DNA of 64,000 nucleotides from Cyclina sinensis (taxonomy: Eukaryota; Mollusca; Bivalvia; Venerida; Veneridae). The stretch covers positions 25,880,882 to 25,944,881 of the forward strand of contig JAAONU010000006.1 in NCBI GenBank assembly GCA_012932295.1, written 5' to 3'. The translations under genes and the position numbers were made by a program. The notes beneath the pieces were generated by a model. That model ran no database searches. It was given only the letters and a program-made list of their open reading frames with translations, and was not told where the DNA came from. Shown here one piece after another: positions 15,001-30,000 of this stretch (the first letter of the stretch is position 1; each line of letters begins with the position of its first letter).

Positions 15001-18000
15001 AATATTGTTTGTAAATAAATGATAATATTATTTTCTGTTCTCACATGTTCATAAAATCTCTTTTTAAAAAGGCAATATTGACAACACAAGATGAACGTCA
15101 TATACGGTTTCTCTATTTAATTCAAGATGATATTTAGGATTGGTAGTAATTTGTCGTCGAAATTATGAAAATTTCGCTGTTTTATATCCAGTTCGAGTTT
15201 TATTTCTTATTCTCTCTTTCGTTTTATGACCCCATTTACGGGTAAAACTTGCTATACCCGCCTAAGAAGCAATGCAAAAGTCATAATAGATCCTTTGCCA
15301 CCAGTCCAATATTTATTGTGTTCTCTTTTGATTTATTTGAAGATATCGACGAATGTCTTGCTGGTTCATCTGGCTGCTCGCAAATATGTTCAAACACAGC
15401 TGGTTCTTATGAATGCAGATGTACTGAAGGTTATGTTCTTGCACCTGACAGTAAAATGTGTATCGGTAAGTATGAACGTGAAACAATTAATTTATAATTC
15501 GATTATACGATTAGTCGGAGTGTTTGAAAATGCTTTATCTTGTATAGTTCCCAAATAATGCAATTCCTTATGATAAGCACTCAGCTACATAATCACGATG
15601 TATCAAAATGACATGGATGTATGTATTTTAAGAAACAACACAGTTATTTTATAAAGGTAAAACTTTACTATCCTTTTAAGTTGAACGAGCTTGTGATATA
15701 TTTGTCAGTCATTTTAGAGAACAAAACTGAATTATCGTAATACCAATTGGCGCTATATTTCATTAATATCAATACATGATACAGATATCGACGAATGTAC
15801 CATCGGAACATCTGGTTGCATGCAAGCCTGTTCAAATAAAGACGGATCTTATGACTGTGGTTGTATTGAAGGTTACCTACTTGCATCTGACAGAAAAACG
15901 TGTAACGGTATGTATGGTCAACAAATCAAATCGTGTTTATAGGATTATCATAGTTGAAAGATACGAGTTCCTAAACTTTTGCATGCATCTCCTTATGATA
16001 TATCATTGCATTTCTTAGGCATGATGTTTCGTAAAGGTATTGATATATAAAGTTAGCATATAAGAGAATTTACTTATGCATGTTACTTTATTAACTCTAC
16101 CCTACTGAATTTCTAGAGTGGACTTATTTATCATCGAATTTGGACATATCCGTATTTTATTTTCATTGTGTACTAACAATAAGTTAATAAGTTACATGTT
16201 TTAATTGAATAATAGTGCTTTTAAATATGTTTTGAAGTAATTACTTTTGAGACCATCAGAAGCCTAAACCTTGTTTCACTGTAAAATATCATTTATATTG
16301 TCCTGATTCAAACCTCATCTGTAAAGACAATGTTGAGTAAAATTCAAGAATAATAACAGGCTTGCATTGTGAATTATGCTTTGAGTATTCTTTTATTTCC
16401 AATTGACGAATAGCATTACGACTTTTATAATCTAATTCAAATTTCCGAATGGTTAAGATATCGACGAATGTACCTCGGGAACATCAGAGTGCACGCAGAC
16501 TTGTTCAAATACAGATGGTTCTTACGAATGTAGCTGTAATGACGGATACATACTTGCATTTGATAATAAAACATGCGGCGGTATGTTCGTCTTTATCTTT
16601 ATGATAAATAAATGCACCATCTAAATGCTTATAATATCTGTGAACATGAGGGCTTTGATAAAACGTAGTGGCCTCTAAATACAGGTAATATAGTGATTGT
16701 GTTGTTATCGTTTGATAACATCCAATTTCAGAGTGAAAAACTGATAAATCTTGATAATAATTATTTATGTTTTCTCTGTTGAAGTTTATGTCACCTTTAT
16801 CATATTCAGAATATTGTTTGTAAATAAATGATAATATTATTTTCTGTTCTCACATGTTCATTAAATCTCTTTTTAGAAAGACAATATTGACAACACATGA
16901 TGAACGTTACGTACGGTTTCTCTATTTAATTCAAGATGATATTTAGCATTGATAGTAGTTTGTCGTCGAAATTATGAAAATTTACTTGTAAAATATCCAG
17001 TTCGAGTTTTATTTCTTATTCTCTCTTTCGTTTTATGACCCCATTTACGGGTAACACTTGCTTACGAATGTAGCTGTAATGACGGATATATACTTGCATT
17101 TGATAATAAAACATGCGGCGGTATGTTCGTCTTTATCTTTATGATAAATAAATGCACCATCTAAATGCTTATAATATCTGTGAACATGAGGGCTTTGATT
17201 AAACGTAATGACCTCAAAATACAGGTACATAGTGATTGTGTTGTTATCTTTTGATAACATCCTGTTTTAGAGCGAAAAACTGAAAAATTTTGATTAAAAT
17301 TATTTATGCTTTCTCTGTTGAACTTTATGTCACCTTATTATATTCAGAATATTGTTTGTGAATTAATGATAATATTATTTTCTGTTGTTACATGTTCTTA
17401 ACATCTCTTTTTAGAAAGGCAATATTGATAGCACAAGATGAACGTTATATACGTTTTCTCCATTTAATTCCAGATGATCTTTAGCATTGATAGTAATGTG
17501 TCGGTGAAATAATGAAAATTTACTTGTAAAATATCCAGTTTAAGTTTTAATTCTTATTTTCTCTTTCTTTTTGTGACCCCATTTATGGGTAACACTTGCT
17601 ATTATCCGCCTTATAAGCAATGCAATAGTGATAATAGATCCTTTGCCACCAGTCCAATATTTATTGCGTTTTCTTTTGATTTATTTGAAGATATTGACGA
17701 ATGTCTTGCTGGTTCATCTGGCTGCTCGCAAATATGTTCAAACACAGATGGTTCTTATGAATGCAGATGTACTGAAGGTTACGTTCTTGCACCTGACAGT
17801 AAAATGTGTATCGGTAAGTATGAACGTGAAACAATTAATGTATAATTCGATTATACGATTAGTCGGAGTGTTTGAAAATGCTTTAACTTGTATGGTTCTC
17901 AAATTATGCAATTCCGTATGATAAGCACTCAGCTACATAATCACTATGTATCAAAATGACATGGATGTATGTATTTTAAGAAACAACACAGTTATTTTAT

Positions 18001-21000
18001 AAAGGTACAACTTTACTATCCTTCTAAGTTGAACGAGCTTGTGATATATTTGTCAGTCATTTTAGAGAACAAAACTGAATTATCGTAATACCAATTGGCG
18101 CTATATTTCATTAATATCATACATGATACAGATATCGACGAATGTACCATCGGATTATCTGGTTGCATGCAGGCCTGTTCAAATACAGACGGATCTTATG
18201 ACTGCGGTTGTATTGAAGGTTACCTACTTGCATCTGACAGAAAAACGTGTACCGGTATGTATGGTCAACAAATCAAATCGAGTTTATAGGATTATCATAA
18301 TTGAAAGATACCTAAAAGTTCCTAAACTTTTGCATGCATCCCTAATGATATATCATTGCATTTCTTAGGCATTATGTTTCGTAAAGGTATTGATATATAA
18401 AGTTAGCATATAAGAGAATTTACTTATGCATGTTACTTTATTATCTCTACCCTACTGAATTACTAGAGTGGACTTATTTATCATCGAATTTGGACATATC
18501 GATATTTCATTTTCATTGTGTACTAACAATAAGTTAATATGTTTTAATTGAATAATAGTGCTTTTAAATATGTTTTGAAGTAATTACTTTTGAGACCATC
18601 AGAAGCACTTAACCTTGTTTCACTGTAAAATATCATTTATGTTGTCCTGATTCAAACCTCATCTGTAAAGACAATGTTGAGTAAAATTCAAGAATAATAA
18701 CAGGCTTGCATTGTGAATTATGCTTTGAGTATTCTTTTATTTCCAATTGACGAATAGCATTACGACTTTTATAATCTAATTCAAATTTCCGAATGGTTAA
18801 GATATCGACGAATGTACCTCGGGAACATCAGAGTGCACGCAGACTTGTTCAAATACAGATGGTTCTTACGAATGTAGCTGTAATGACGGATACATACTTG
18901 CATTTGATAATAAAACATGCGGCGGTATGTTCGTCTTTATCTTTATGATAAATAAATGCACCATCTAAATGCTTATAATATCTGTGAACATGAGGGCTTT
19001 GATAAAACGTAATGACCTCGAAATACAGGTACATAGTGATTGTGTTGTTATCTTTTGATAACATCCTGTTTTAGAGCGAACAATTGAAAAATTTTGATAA
19101 TAATTATTTATGCTTTCTCTGTTGAACTTTATGTCACCTTATTATATTCAGAATATTGTTTGTGAATTAATGATAATATTATTTTCTGTTGTTACATGTT
19201 CTTAACATCTCTTTTTAGAAAGGCAATATTGATAGCACAAGATGAACGTTATATATGGTTTCTCCTCTCCTTTTAATTCCAGATGATCTTTAGCATTGAT
19301 AGTAATGTGTCGGTGAAATAATGAAAATTTACTTGTAAAATATCCAGTTCAAGTTTTAATTCTTATTTTCTCTTCCTCTTTGTGACCCCATTTATTGGTA
19401 ACACTCGCTATTATCCGCCTTATAAGCAATGCAATAGTGATAATAGATCCTTTGCCACCAGTCCAATATCTATAGTGTTTTCTTTTGTTTTATTTGAAGA
19501 TATCGACGAATGTCTTGCTGGTTCATCTGGCTGCTCGCAAAAATGTTCAAACACAGATGGTTCTTATGAATGCAGATGTACTGAAGGTTACGTTCTTGCA
19601 CCTGACAGTAAAATGTGTATCGGTAAGTATGAACGTGAAACAATTAATGTATAATAAGATTATACGATTAGTCGGTGTGTTTGAAAATGCTTTAACTTGT
19701 ATGGTTCTCAAATTATGCAATTCCTTATGATAAGCACTCAGCTACATAATCACTATGTATCAAAATGACATGGATGTATGTATTTTAAGAAACAACACAG
19801 TTATTTTATAAAGGTAAAACTTTATTATTCTTCTAAGTTGAACGAGCTTGTGATATATTTGTCAGTCATTTTAGAGAACAAAACTGAATTATCGTAATAC
19901 CAATTGGCGCTATATTTCATTAATATCAATACATGATACAGATATCGACGAATGTACCATCGGATCATCTGGTTGCATGCAAACCTGTTCAAATACAGAC
20001 GGATCTTATGACTGCGGTTGTATTGAAGGTTACCTACTTGCATCTGACAGAAAAACGTGTACCGGTATGTATGGTCAACAAATCAAATCGTGTTTATAGG
20101 ATTATCATAATTGAAAGATACCTAAAAGTTCCTAAACTTTTGCATGCATCCCTTATGATATATCATTGCATTTCTTAGGCATTATGTTTCGTAAAGGTAT
20201 TGATATATAAAGTTAGCATATAAGAGAATTTACTTATGCATGTTACTTTATTATCTCTACCCTACTGAATTTCTAGAGTGGACTTATTTATCATCGAATT
20301 TGGACATATCGATATTTCATTTTCATTGTGTACTAACAATAAGTTAATATGTTTTAATTGAATAATAGTGCTTTTAAATATGTTTTGAAGTAATTACTTT
20401 TGAGACCATCAGAAGCACTTAACCTTGTTTCACTGTAAAATATCATTTATATTGTCCTGATTCAAACCTCATCTGTAAAGACAATGTTGAGTAAAATTCA
20501 AGAATAATAACAGGCTTGCATTGTGAATTATGCTTTGAGTATTCTTTTTTTCCAATTGACGAATAGCATTACGACTTTTATAATCTAATTCAAATTTCCG
20601 AATGGTTAAGATATCGACGAATGTACCTCGGGAACATCAGAGTGCACGCAGACTTGTTCAAATACAGATGGTTCTTACGAATGTAGCTGTAATGACGGAT
20701 ACATACTTGCATTTGATAATAAAACATGCGGCGGTATGTTCGTCTTTATCTTTATGATAAATAAATGCACCATCTAAATGCTTATAATATCTGTGAACAT
20801 GAGGGCTTTGATAAAACGTAGTGGCCTCTAAATACAGGTAATATAGTGATTGTGTTGTTATCGTTTGATAACATCCAATTTCAGAGTGAAAAACTGATAA
20901 ATCTTGATAATAATTATTTATGTTTTCTCTGTTGAAGTTTATGTCACCTTTATCATATTCAGAATATTGTTTGTAAATAAATGATAATATTATTTTCTGT

Positions 21001-24000
21001 TCTCACATGTTCATTAAATCTCTTTTTAGAAAGACAATATTGACAACACATGATGAACGTTACGTACGGTTTCTCTATTTAATTCAAGATGATATTTAGC
21101 ATTGATAGTAGTTTGTCGTCGAAATTATGAAAATTTACTTGTAAAATATCCAGTTCAAGTTTTAATTCTTATTTTCTCTTCCACTTTGTGACCCCATTTA
21201 TGGGTAACACTCGCTATTATCCGCCTTATAAGCAATGCAATAGTGATAATAGATCCTTTGCCACCAGTCCAATATCTATAGTGTTTTCTTTTGTTTTATT
21301 TGAAGATATCGACGAATGTCTTGCTGGTTCATCTGGCTGCTCGCAAAAATGTTCAAACACAGATGGTTCTTATGAATGCAGATGTACTGAAGGTTACGTT
21401 CTTGCACCTGACAGTAAAATGTGTATCGGTAAGTATGAACGTGAAACAATTAATGTATAATAAGATTATACGATTAGTCGGTGTGTTTGAAAATGCTTTA
21501 ACTTGAATGGTTCTCAAATTATGCAATTCCTTATGATAAGCACTCAGCTACATAATCACTATGTATCAAAATGACATGGATGTATGTATTTTAAGAAACA
21601 ACACAGTTATTTTATAAAGGTAAAACTTTACTATTCTTCTAAGTTGAACGAGCTTGTGATATATTTGTCAGTCATTTTAGAGAACAAAACTGAATTATCG
21701 TAATACCAATTGGCGCTATATTTCATTAATATCAATACATGATACAGATATCGACGAATGTACCATCGGATCATCTGGTTGCATGCAAACCTGTTCAAAT
21801 ACAGACGGATCTTATGACTGCGGTTGTATTGAAGGTTACCTACTTGCATCTGACAGAAAAACGTGTACCGGTATGTATGGTCAACAAATCAAATCGTGTT
21901 TATAGGATTATCATAATTGAAAGATACCTAAAAGTTCCTAAACTTTTGCATGCATCCCTAATGATATATCATTGCATTTCTTAGGCATTATGTTTCGTAA
22001 AGGTATTAATATATAAAGTTAGCATATAAGAGAATTTACTTATGCATGTTACTTTATTATCTCTACCCTACTGAATTTCTAGAGTGGACTTATTTATCAT
22101 CGAATTTGGACATATCGATATTTCATTTTCATTGTGTACTAACAATAAGTTAATATGTTTTAATTGAATAATAGTGCTTTTAAATATGTTTTGAAGTAAT
22201 TACTTTTGAGACCATCAGAAGCACTTAACCTTGTTTCACTGTAAAATATCATTTATATTGTCCTGATTCAAACCTCATCTGTAAAGACAATGTTGAGTAA
22301 AATTCAAGAATAATAACAGGCTTGCATTGTGAATTATGCTTTGAGTATTCTTTTTTTCCAATTGACGAATAGCATTACGACTTTTATAATCTAATTCAAA
22401 TTTCCGAATGGTTAAGATATCGACGAATGTACCTCGGGAACATCAGAGTGCACGCAGACTTGTTCAAATACAGATGGTTCTTACGAATGTAGCTGTAATG
22501 ACGGATACATACTTGCATTTGATAATAAAACATGCGGCGGTATGTTCGTCTTTATCTTTATGATAAATAAATGCACCATCTAAATGCTTATAATATCTGT
22601 GAACATGAGGGCTTTGATAAAACGTAATGACCTCGAAATACAGGTACATAGTGATTGTGTTGTTATCTTTTGATAACATCCTGTTTTAGAGCGAAAAATT
22701 GAAAAATTTTGATAATAATTATTTATGCTTTCTCTGTTGAACTTTATGTCACCTTATTATATTCAGAATATTGTTTGTGAATTAATGATAATATTATTTT
22801 CTGTTGTTACATGTTCTTAACATCTCTTTTTAGAAAGGCAATATTGATAGCACAAGATGAACGTTATATATGGTTTCTCCTCTCCTTTTAATTCCAGATG
22901 ATCTTTAGCATTGATAGTAATGTGTCGGTGAAATAATGAAAATTTACTTGTAAAATATCCAGTTCAAGTTTTAATTCTTATTTTCTCTTCCTCTTTGTGA
23001 CCCCATTTATGGGTAACACTCGCTATTATCCGCCTTATAAGCAATGCAATAGTGATAATAGATCCTTTGCCACCAGTCCAATATCTATAGTGTTTTCTTT
23101 TGTTTTATTTGAAGATATCGACGAATGTCTTGCTGGTTCATCTGGCTGCTCGCAAAAATGTTCAAACACAGATGGTTCTTATGAATGCAGATGTACTGAA
23201 GGTTACGTTCTTGCACCTGACAGTAAAATGTGTATCGGTAAGTATGAACGTGAAACAATTAATGTATAATAAGATTATACGATTAGTCGGTGTGTTTGAA
23301 AATGCTTTAACTTGAATGGTTCTCAAATTATGCAATTCCTTATGATAAGCACTCAGCTACATAATCACTATGTATCAAAATGACATGGATGTATGTATTT
23401 TAAGAAACAACACAGTTATTTTATAAAGGTAAAACTTTATTATTCTTCTAAGTTGAACGAGCTTGTGATATATTTGTCAGTCATTTTAGAGAACAAAACT
23501 GAATTATCGTAATACCAATTGGCGCTATATTTCATTAATATCAATACATGATACAGATATCGACGAATGTACCATCGGATCATCTGGTTGCATGCAAACC
23601 TGTTCAAATACAGACGGATCTTATGACTGCGGTTGTATTGAAGGTTACCTACTTGCATCTGACAGAAAAACGTGTACCGGTATGTATGGTCAACAAATCA
23701 AATCGTGTTTATAGGATTATCATAATTGAAAGATACCTAAAATTTCCTAAACTTTTGCATGCATCCCTAATGATATATCATTGCATTTCTTAGGCATTAT
23801 GTTTCGTAAAGGTATTGATATATAAAGTTAGCATATAAGAGAATTTACTTATGCATGTTACTTTATTATCTCTACCCTACTGAATTTCTAGAGTGGACTT
23901 ATTTATCATCGAATTTGGACATATCGATATTTCATTTTCATTGTGTACTAACAATAAGTTAATATGTTTTAATTGAATAATAGTGCTTTTAAATATGTTT

Positions 24001-27000
24001 TGAAGTAATTACTTTTGAGACCATCAGAAGCACTTAACCTTGTTTCACTGTAAAATATCATTTATATTGTCCTGATTCAAACCTCATCTGTAAAGACAAT
24101 GTTGAGTAAAATTCAAGAATAATAACAGGCTTGCATTGTGAATTATGCTTTGAGTATTCTTTTTTTCCAATTGACGAATAGCATTACGACTTTTATAATC
24201 TAATTCAAATTTCCGAATGGTTAAGATATCGACGAATGTACCTCGGGAACATCAGAGTGCACGCAGACTTGTTCAAATACAGATGGTTCTTACGAATGTA
24301 GCTGTAATGACGGATACATACTTGCATTTGATAATAAAACATGCGGCGGTATGTTCGTCTTTATCTTTATGATAAATAAATGCACCATCTAAATGCTTAT
24401 AATATCTGTGAACATGAGGGCTTTGATAAAACGTAATGACCTCGAAATACAGGTACATAGTGATTGTGTTGTTATCTTTTGATAACATCCTGTTTTAGAG
24501 CGAAAAATTGAAAAATTTTGATAATAATTATTTATGCTTTCTCTGTTGAACTTTATGTCACCTTATTATATTCAGAATATTGTTTGTGAATTAATGATAA
24601 TATTATTTTCTGTTGTTACATGTTCTTAACATCTCTTTTTAGAAAGGCAATATTGATAGCACAAGATGAACGTTATATATGGTTTCTCCTCTCCTTTTAA
24701 TTCCAGATGATCTTTAGCATTGATAGTAATGTGTCGGTGAAATAATGAAAATTTACTTGTAAAATATCCAGTTCAAGTTTTAATTCTTATTTTCTCTTCC
24801 TCTTTGTGACCCCATTTATGGGTAACACTCGCTATTATCCGCCTTATAAGCAATGCAATAGTGATAATAGATCCTTTGCCACCAGTCCAATATCTATAGT
24901 GTTTTCTTTTGTTTTATTTGAAGATATCGACGAATGTCTTGCTGGTTCATCTGGCTGCTCGCAAAAATGTTCAAACACAGATGGTTCTTATGAATGCAGA
25001 TGTACTGAAGGTTACGTTCTTGCACCTGACAGTAAAATGTGTATCGGTAAGTATGAACGTGAAACAATTAATGTATAATAAGATTATACGATTAGTCGGT
25101 GTGTTTGAAAATGCTTTAACTTGAATGGTTCTCAAATTATGCAATTCCTTATGATAAGCACTCAGCTACATAATCACTATGTATCAAAATGACATGGATG
25201 TATGTATTTTAAGAAACAACACAGTTATTTTATAAAGGTAAAACTTTACTATTCTTCTAAGTTGAACGAGCTTGTGATATATTTGTCAGTCATTTTTGAG
25301 AACAAAACTGAATTATCGTAATACCAATTGGCGCTATATTTCATTAATATCAATACATGATACAGATATCGACGAATGTACCATCGGATCATCTGGTTGC
25401 ATGCAAACCTGTTCAAATACAGACGGATCTTATGACTGCGGTTGTATTGAAGGTTACCTACTTGCATCTGACAGAAAAACGTGTACCGGTATGTATGGTC
25501 AACAAATCAAATCGTGTTTATAGGATTATCATAATTGAAAGATACCTAAAAGTTTCTAAACTTTTGCATGCATCTCTAATGATATATCATTGCATTTCTT
25601 AGGCATGCTGTTTCGTAAAGGTATTGATATATATAGTTAGCATATAAGAGAATTTACTTATACATGTTACTTTATTAACTCTACCCTACTGAATTTCTAG
25701 AGTGGACTTATTTATCATCGAATTTGGACATATCGATATTTCATTTTCATTGTGTACTAACAATAAGTTAATAAGTTACATGTTTTAATTGAATATAAGT
25801 GCTTTTAAATATGTTTTGAAGTAATTACTTTTGAGACCATCAGAAGCCTAAACCTTGTTTCACTGTAAAATATCATTTATTTTGTCCTGATTCAAACCTC
25901 ATCTGTAAAGACAATGTTGAGTAAAATTCAAGAATAATAACAGGCTTGCATTGTGAATTATGCTTTAAGTATTCTTTTATTTCCAATTGACGAATAGCAT
26001 TACGACTTTTATAATCTAATTCAAATTTCCGAATGGTTAAGATATCGACGAATGTACCTCGGGAACATCAGAGTGCACGCAGACTTGTTCAAATACAGAT
26101 GGTTCTTACGAATGTAGCTGTAATGACGGATACATACTTGCATTTGATAATAAAACATGCGGCGGTATGTTCGTCTTTATCTTTATGATAAATAAATGCA
26201 CCATCTAAATGCTTATAATATCTGTGAACATGAGGGCTTTGATAAAACGTAATGACCTCGAAATACAGGTACATAGTGATTGTGTTGTTATCTTTTGATA
26301 ACATCCTGTTTTAGAGCGAAAAATTGAAAAATTTTGATAATAATTATTTATGCTTTCTTTGTTGAACTTTATGTCACCTTATTATATTCAGAATATTGTT
26401 TGTGAATTAATGATAATATTAATTTCTGTTGTTACATGTTCTTAACATCTCTTTTTAGAAAGGCAATATTGATAGCACAAGATGAACGTTATATACGGTT
26501 TCTCCTTTTAATTCCAGATGATCTTTAGCATTGATAGTAATGTGTCGGTGAAATAATGAAAATTTACTTGTAAAATATCCAGTTCAAGTTTTAATTCTTA
26601 TTTTCTCTTCCTCTTTGTGACCCCATTTATGGGTAACACTCCCTATTATCCGCCTTATAAGCAATGCAATAGTGATAATAGATCCTTTGCCACCAGTCCA
26701 ATATCTATTGTGTTTTCTTTTGATTTATTTGAAGATATCGACGAATGTCTTGCTGGTTCATCTGGCTGCTCGCAAAAATGTTCAAACACAGATGGTTCTT
26801 ATGAATGCAGATGTACTGAAGGTTACGTTCTTGCACCTGACAGTAAAATGTGTATCGGTAAGTATGAACGTGAAACAATTAATGTATAATAAGATTATAC
26901 GATTGGTCGGTGTGTTTGAAAATGCTTTAACTTGTATGGTTCTCAAACTGTGCAATTCCTTATGATAAGCACTCAGCTACATAATCACTATGTATCAAAA

Positions 27001-30000
27001 TGACATGGATGTATGCATTTTAAGAAACAACACAGTTATTTTATAAAGGTAAAACTTCACTATCCTTCTAAGTTGAACGAGCTTGTGATATATTTGTCAG
27101 TCATTTTAGAGAACTAAACTGAATTATCGTAATACCAGTTGGCGCTATATTTCATTAATATAAATACATGATACAGATATCGACGAATGTACCATCGGAT
27201 CATCTGGTTGCATGCAAACCTGTTCAAATACAGACGGATCTTATGACTGCGGTTGTTTTGAAGGTTACCTACTTGCATCTGACAGAAAAACGTGTACCGG
27301 TATGTATGGTCAACAAATCAAATCGTGTTTATAGGATTATCATAATTGAAAGATACCTTAAAGTTCCTAAACTTTTGCATGCATCTCTAATGATATATCA
27401 TTGCATTTCTTAGGCATGCTGTTTTGTAAAGGTATTGATATATAAAGTTAGCATATAAGAGAATTTACTTATGCATGTTACTTTATTAACTCTACCCTAC
27501 TGAATTTCTAGAGTGGACTTATTTATCATCGAATTTGGACATATCGATATTTCATTTTCATTGTGTGCTAACAATAAGTTAAAAAGTTACATGTTTTAAT
27601 TGAATAATAGTGCTTTTCAATATGTTTTGAAGTAATTACTTTTGAGACCATCAGAAGCCTAAACCTTGTTTCACTGTAAAATATCATTTATATTGTCCTG
27701 ATTCAAACCTCATCTGTAAAGACAATGTTGAGTAAAATTCAAGAATAATAACAGGCTTGCATTGTGAAGTATGCTTTGAGTATTCTTTTATTTCCAATTG
27801 ACGAATAGTATTACGACTTTTATAATCTAATTCAAATTTCCGAATGGTTAAGATATCGACGAATGTACCTCGGGAACATCAGAGTGCACGCAGACTTGTT
27901 CAAATACAGATGGTTCTTACGAATGTAGCTGTAATGACGGATACATACTTGCATTTGATAATAAAACATGCGGCGGTATGTTCGTCTTTATCTTTATGAT
28001 AAATAAATGCACCATCTAAATGCTTATAATATCTGTGAACATGAGGGCTTTGATAAAACGTAATGACCTCGAAATACAGGTACATAGTGATTGTGTTGTT
28101 ATCTTTTGATAACATCCTGTTTTAGAGCGAAAACCTGAAAAATTTTGATAATAATTATTTATGCTTTCTCTGTTGAACTTTATGTCACCTTATTATATTC
28201 AGAATATTGTTTGTGAATTAATGATAATATTATTTTCTGTTCTTAACATCTTTTTTAGAAAGGCAATATTGACAACACAAGATGAACGTTATATACGGTT
28301 TCTCCATTTAATTCCAGATGATCTTTAGCATTGATAGTAATGTGTCGGTGAAATAATGAAAATTTACTTTTAAAATATCCAGTTTAAGTTTTAATTCTTA
28401 TTTTCTCTTTCTCTCCCCATTTATGGGTAACACTCGCTATTATCCGCCTTATAAGCAATGCAATAGTGATAATAGATCCTTTGCCACCAGTCCACTATTT
28501 ATTGTGTTTTCTTTTGATTTATTTGAAGATATTGACGAATGTCTTGCTGGTTCATCTGGCTGCTCGCAAATATGTTCAAACACAGGTGGTTCTTATGAAT
28601 GCAGATGTACTGAAGGTTACGTTCTTGCACCTGACAGTAAAATGTGTATCGGTAAGTATGAACGTGAAACAATTAATGTATAATTCGATTATACGATTAG
28701 TCGGTGTGTTTGAAAACGCTTTATCTGGTATGATTCTTAAATAACGCTATCCTTACGATAACGTACTCAGCTACAGAATCATGATGCATCACAATGATAT
28801 TGTTATATATATGTGTTTTTAAGAATCAAAACAGTTTTTATAAAGGTAAAACTTTATTATTCTTTTAAGTAATACGAGTTTGTGATATATTTGTCAGTCA
28901 TATTAAAGAACAAAACTGAATAATTGTAATATATATTGGCGCTATATTCCATTAATATCAATACATGATACAGATATCGACGAATGTACCATTGGAACAT
29001 CTGGTTGCATGCAAACCTGTTCAAATACAGACGGATCTTATGACTGTGATTGTATTAATGGTTACCTACTTGCATTTGACAGAAAAACGTGTATCGGTAT
29101 GTATTGTCAACAAATCAAATCATGTTTATAGAATTATCATAGTTGAAAGTTACGAGTTCCTAAACTTCTGCATGCATCTCCTGATGATATATCATTGCAT
29201 TTCTTAGGCATGATCTTTCGTTAAGGTATTGATACATAAAGTTAACATATAAGAGAATTTATTTATGCATGTTACTTTATTAACTCTACCCTACTGAATT
29301 GCTAGAGTGGACTTATTTATCATCGAATTTGGACATATCCATATCTCATTTTCGATGTGAACTTACAATAAGTTAATAAGTTACATGTTTTAATTGCATA
29401 TTAGTGCTTTTAAATATGTTTTGAAGTTATTACATTTGAGACCATCAGAAGCCTGAACCTTGGTTTACTGTAAAATATCATTTATCTTGTCCTGATTCAA
29501 ACCTCATCTGTAAAGACAATGTTGAGTAAAATTCAAGAATAATAACAGGCTTGCATTGTGAATTATACTTTGAGTATTTGTTTTATTTCCAATTAACGAA
29601 TAGCATTACGACATTTAAAATCTAATTCAAATTTCCGAATGGTTAAGATATCGACGAATGCACCTCGGGAACATCAGAGTGCACTCAGACTTGTTCAAAT
29701 ACAGATGGTTCTTACGAATGTAGCTGTAATGACGGATACATACTTGCATTTGATAATAAAACATGCGGCGGTATGTTCGTCTTTATCTTTATGATAAATT
29801 AATGCACCATCTAAATGCTTATAATATCTGTGAACATGAGGGCTTTGATTAAACGTAATGACCTCTAAATACATGTAACATAGAAAAATACAGGTACATA
29901 CTGATTGTGTTGTTATCTTTTGATAACATCCTGTTTTAGAGCGAAAAACTGAAAAATCTTGATAATAATTATTTATGTTTTCTCTGTTGGACTTTATGTC

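Noticed and set aside
15226..28744. Many overlapping frames repeated in every array unit (for example starting [30 protein letters not shown])
   Set aside because: They are other-frame or antisense readings of the a, b and c exons and their introns, copied with each unit.
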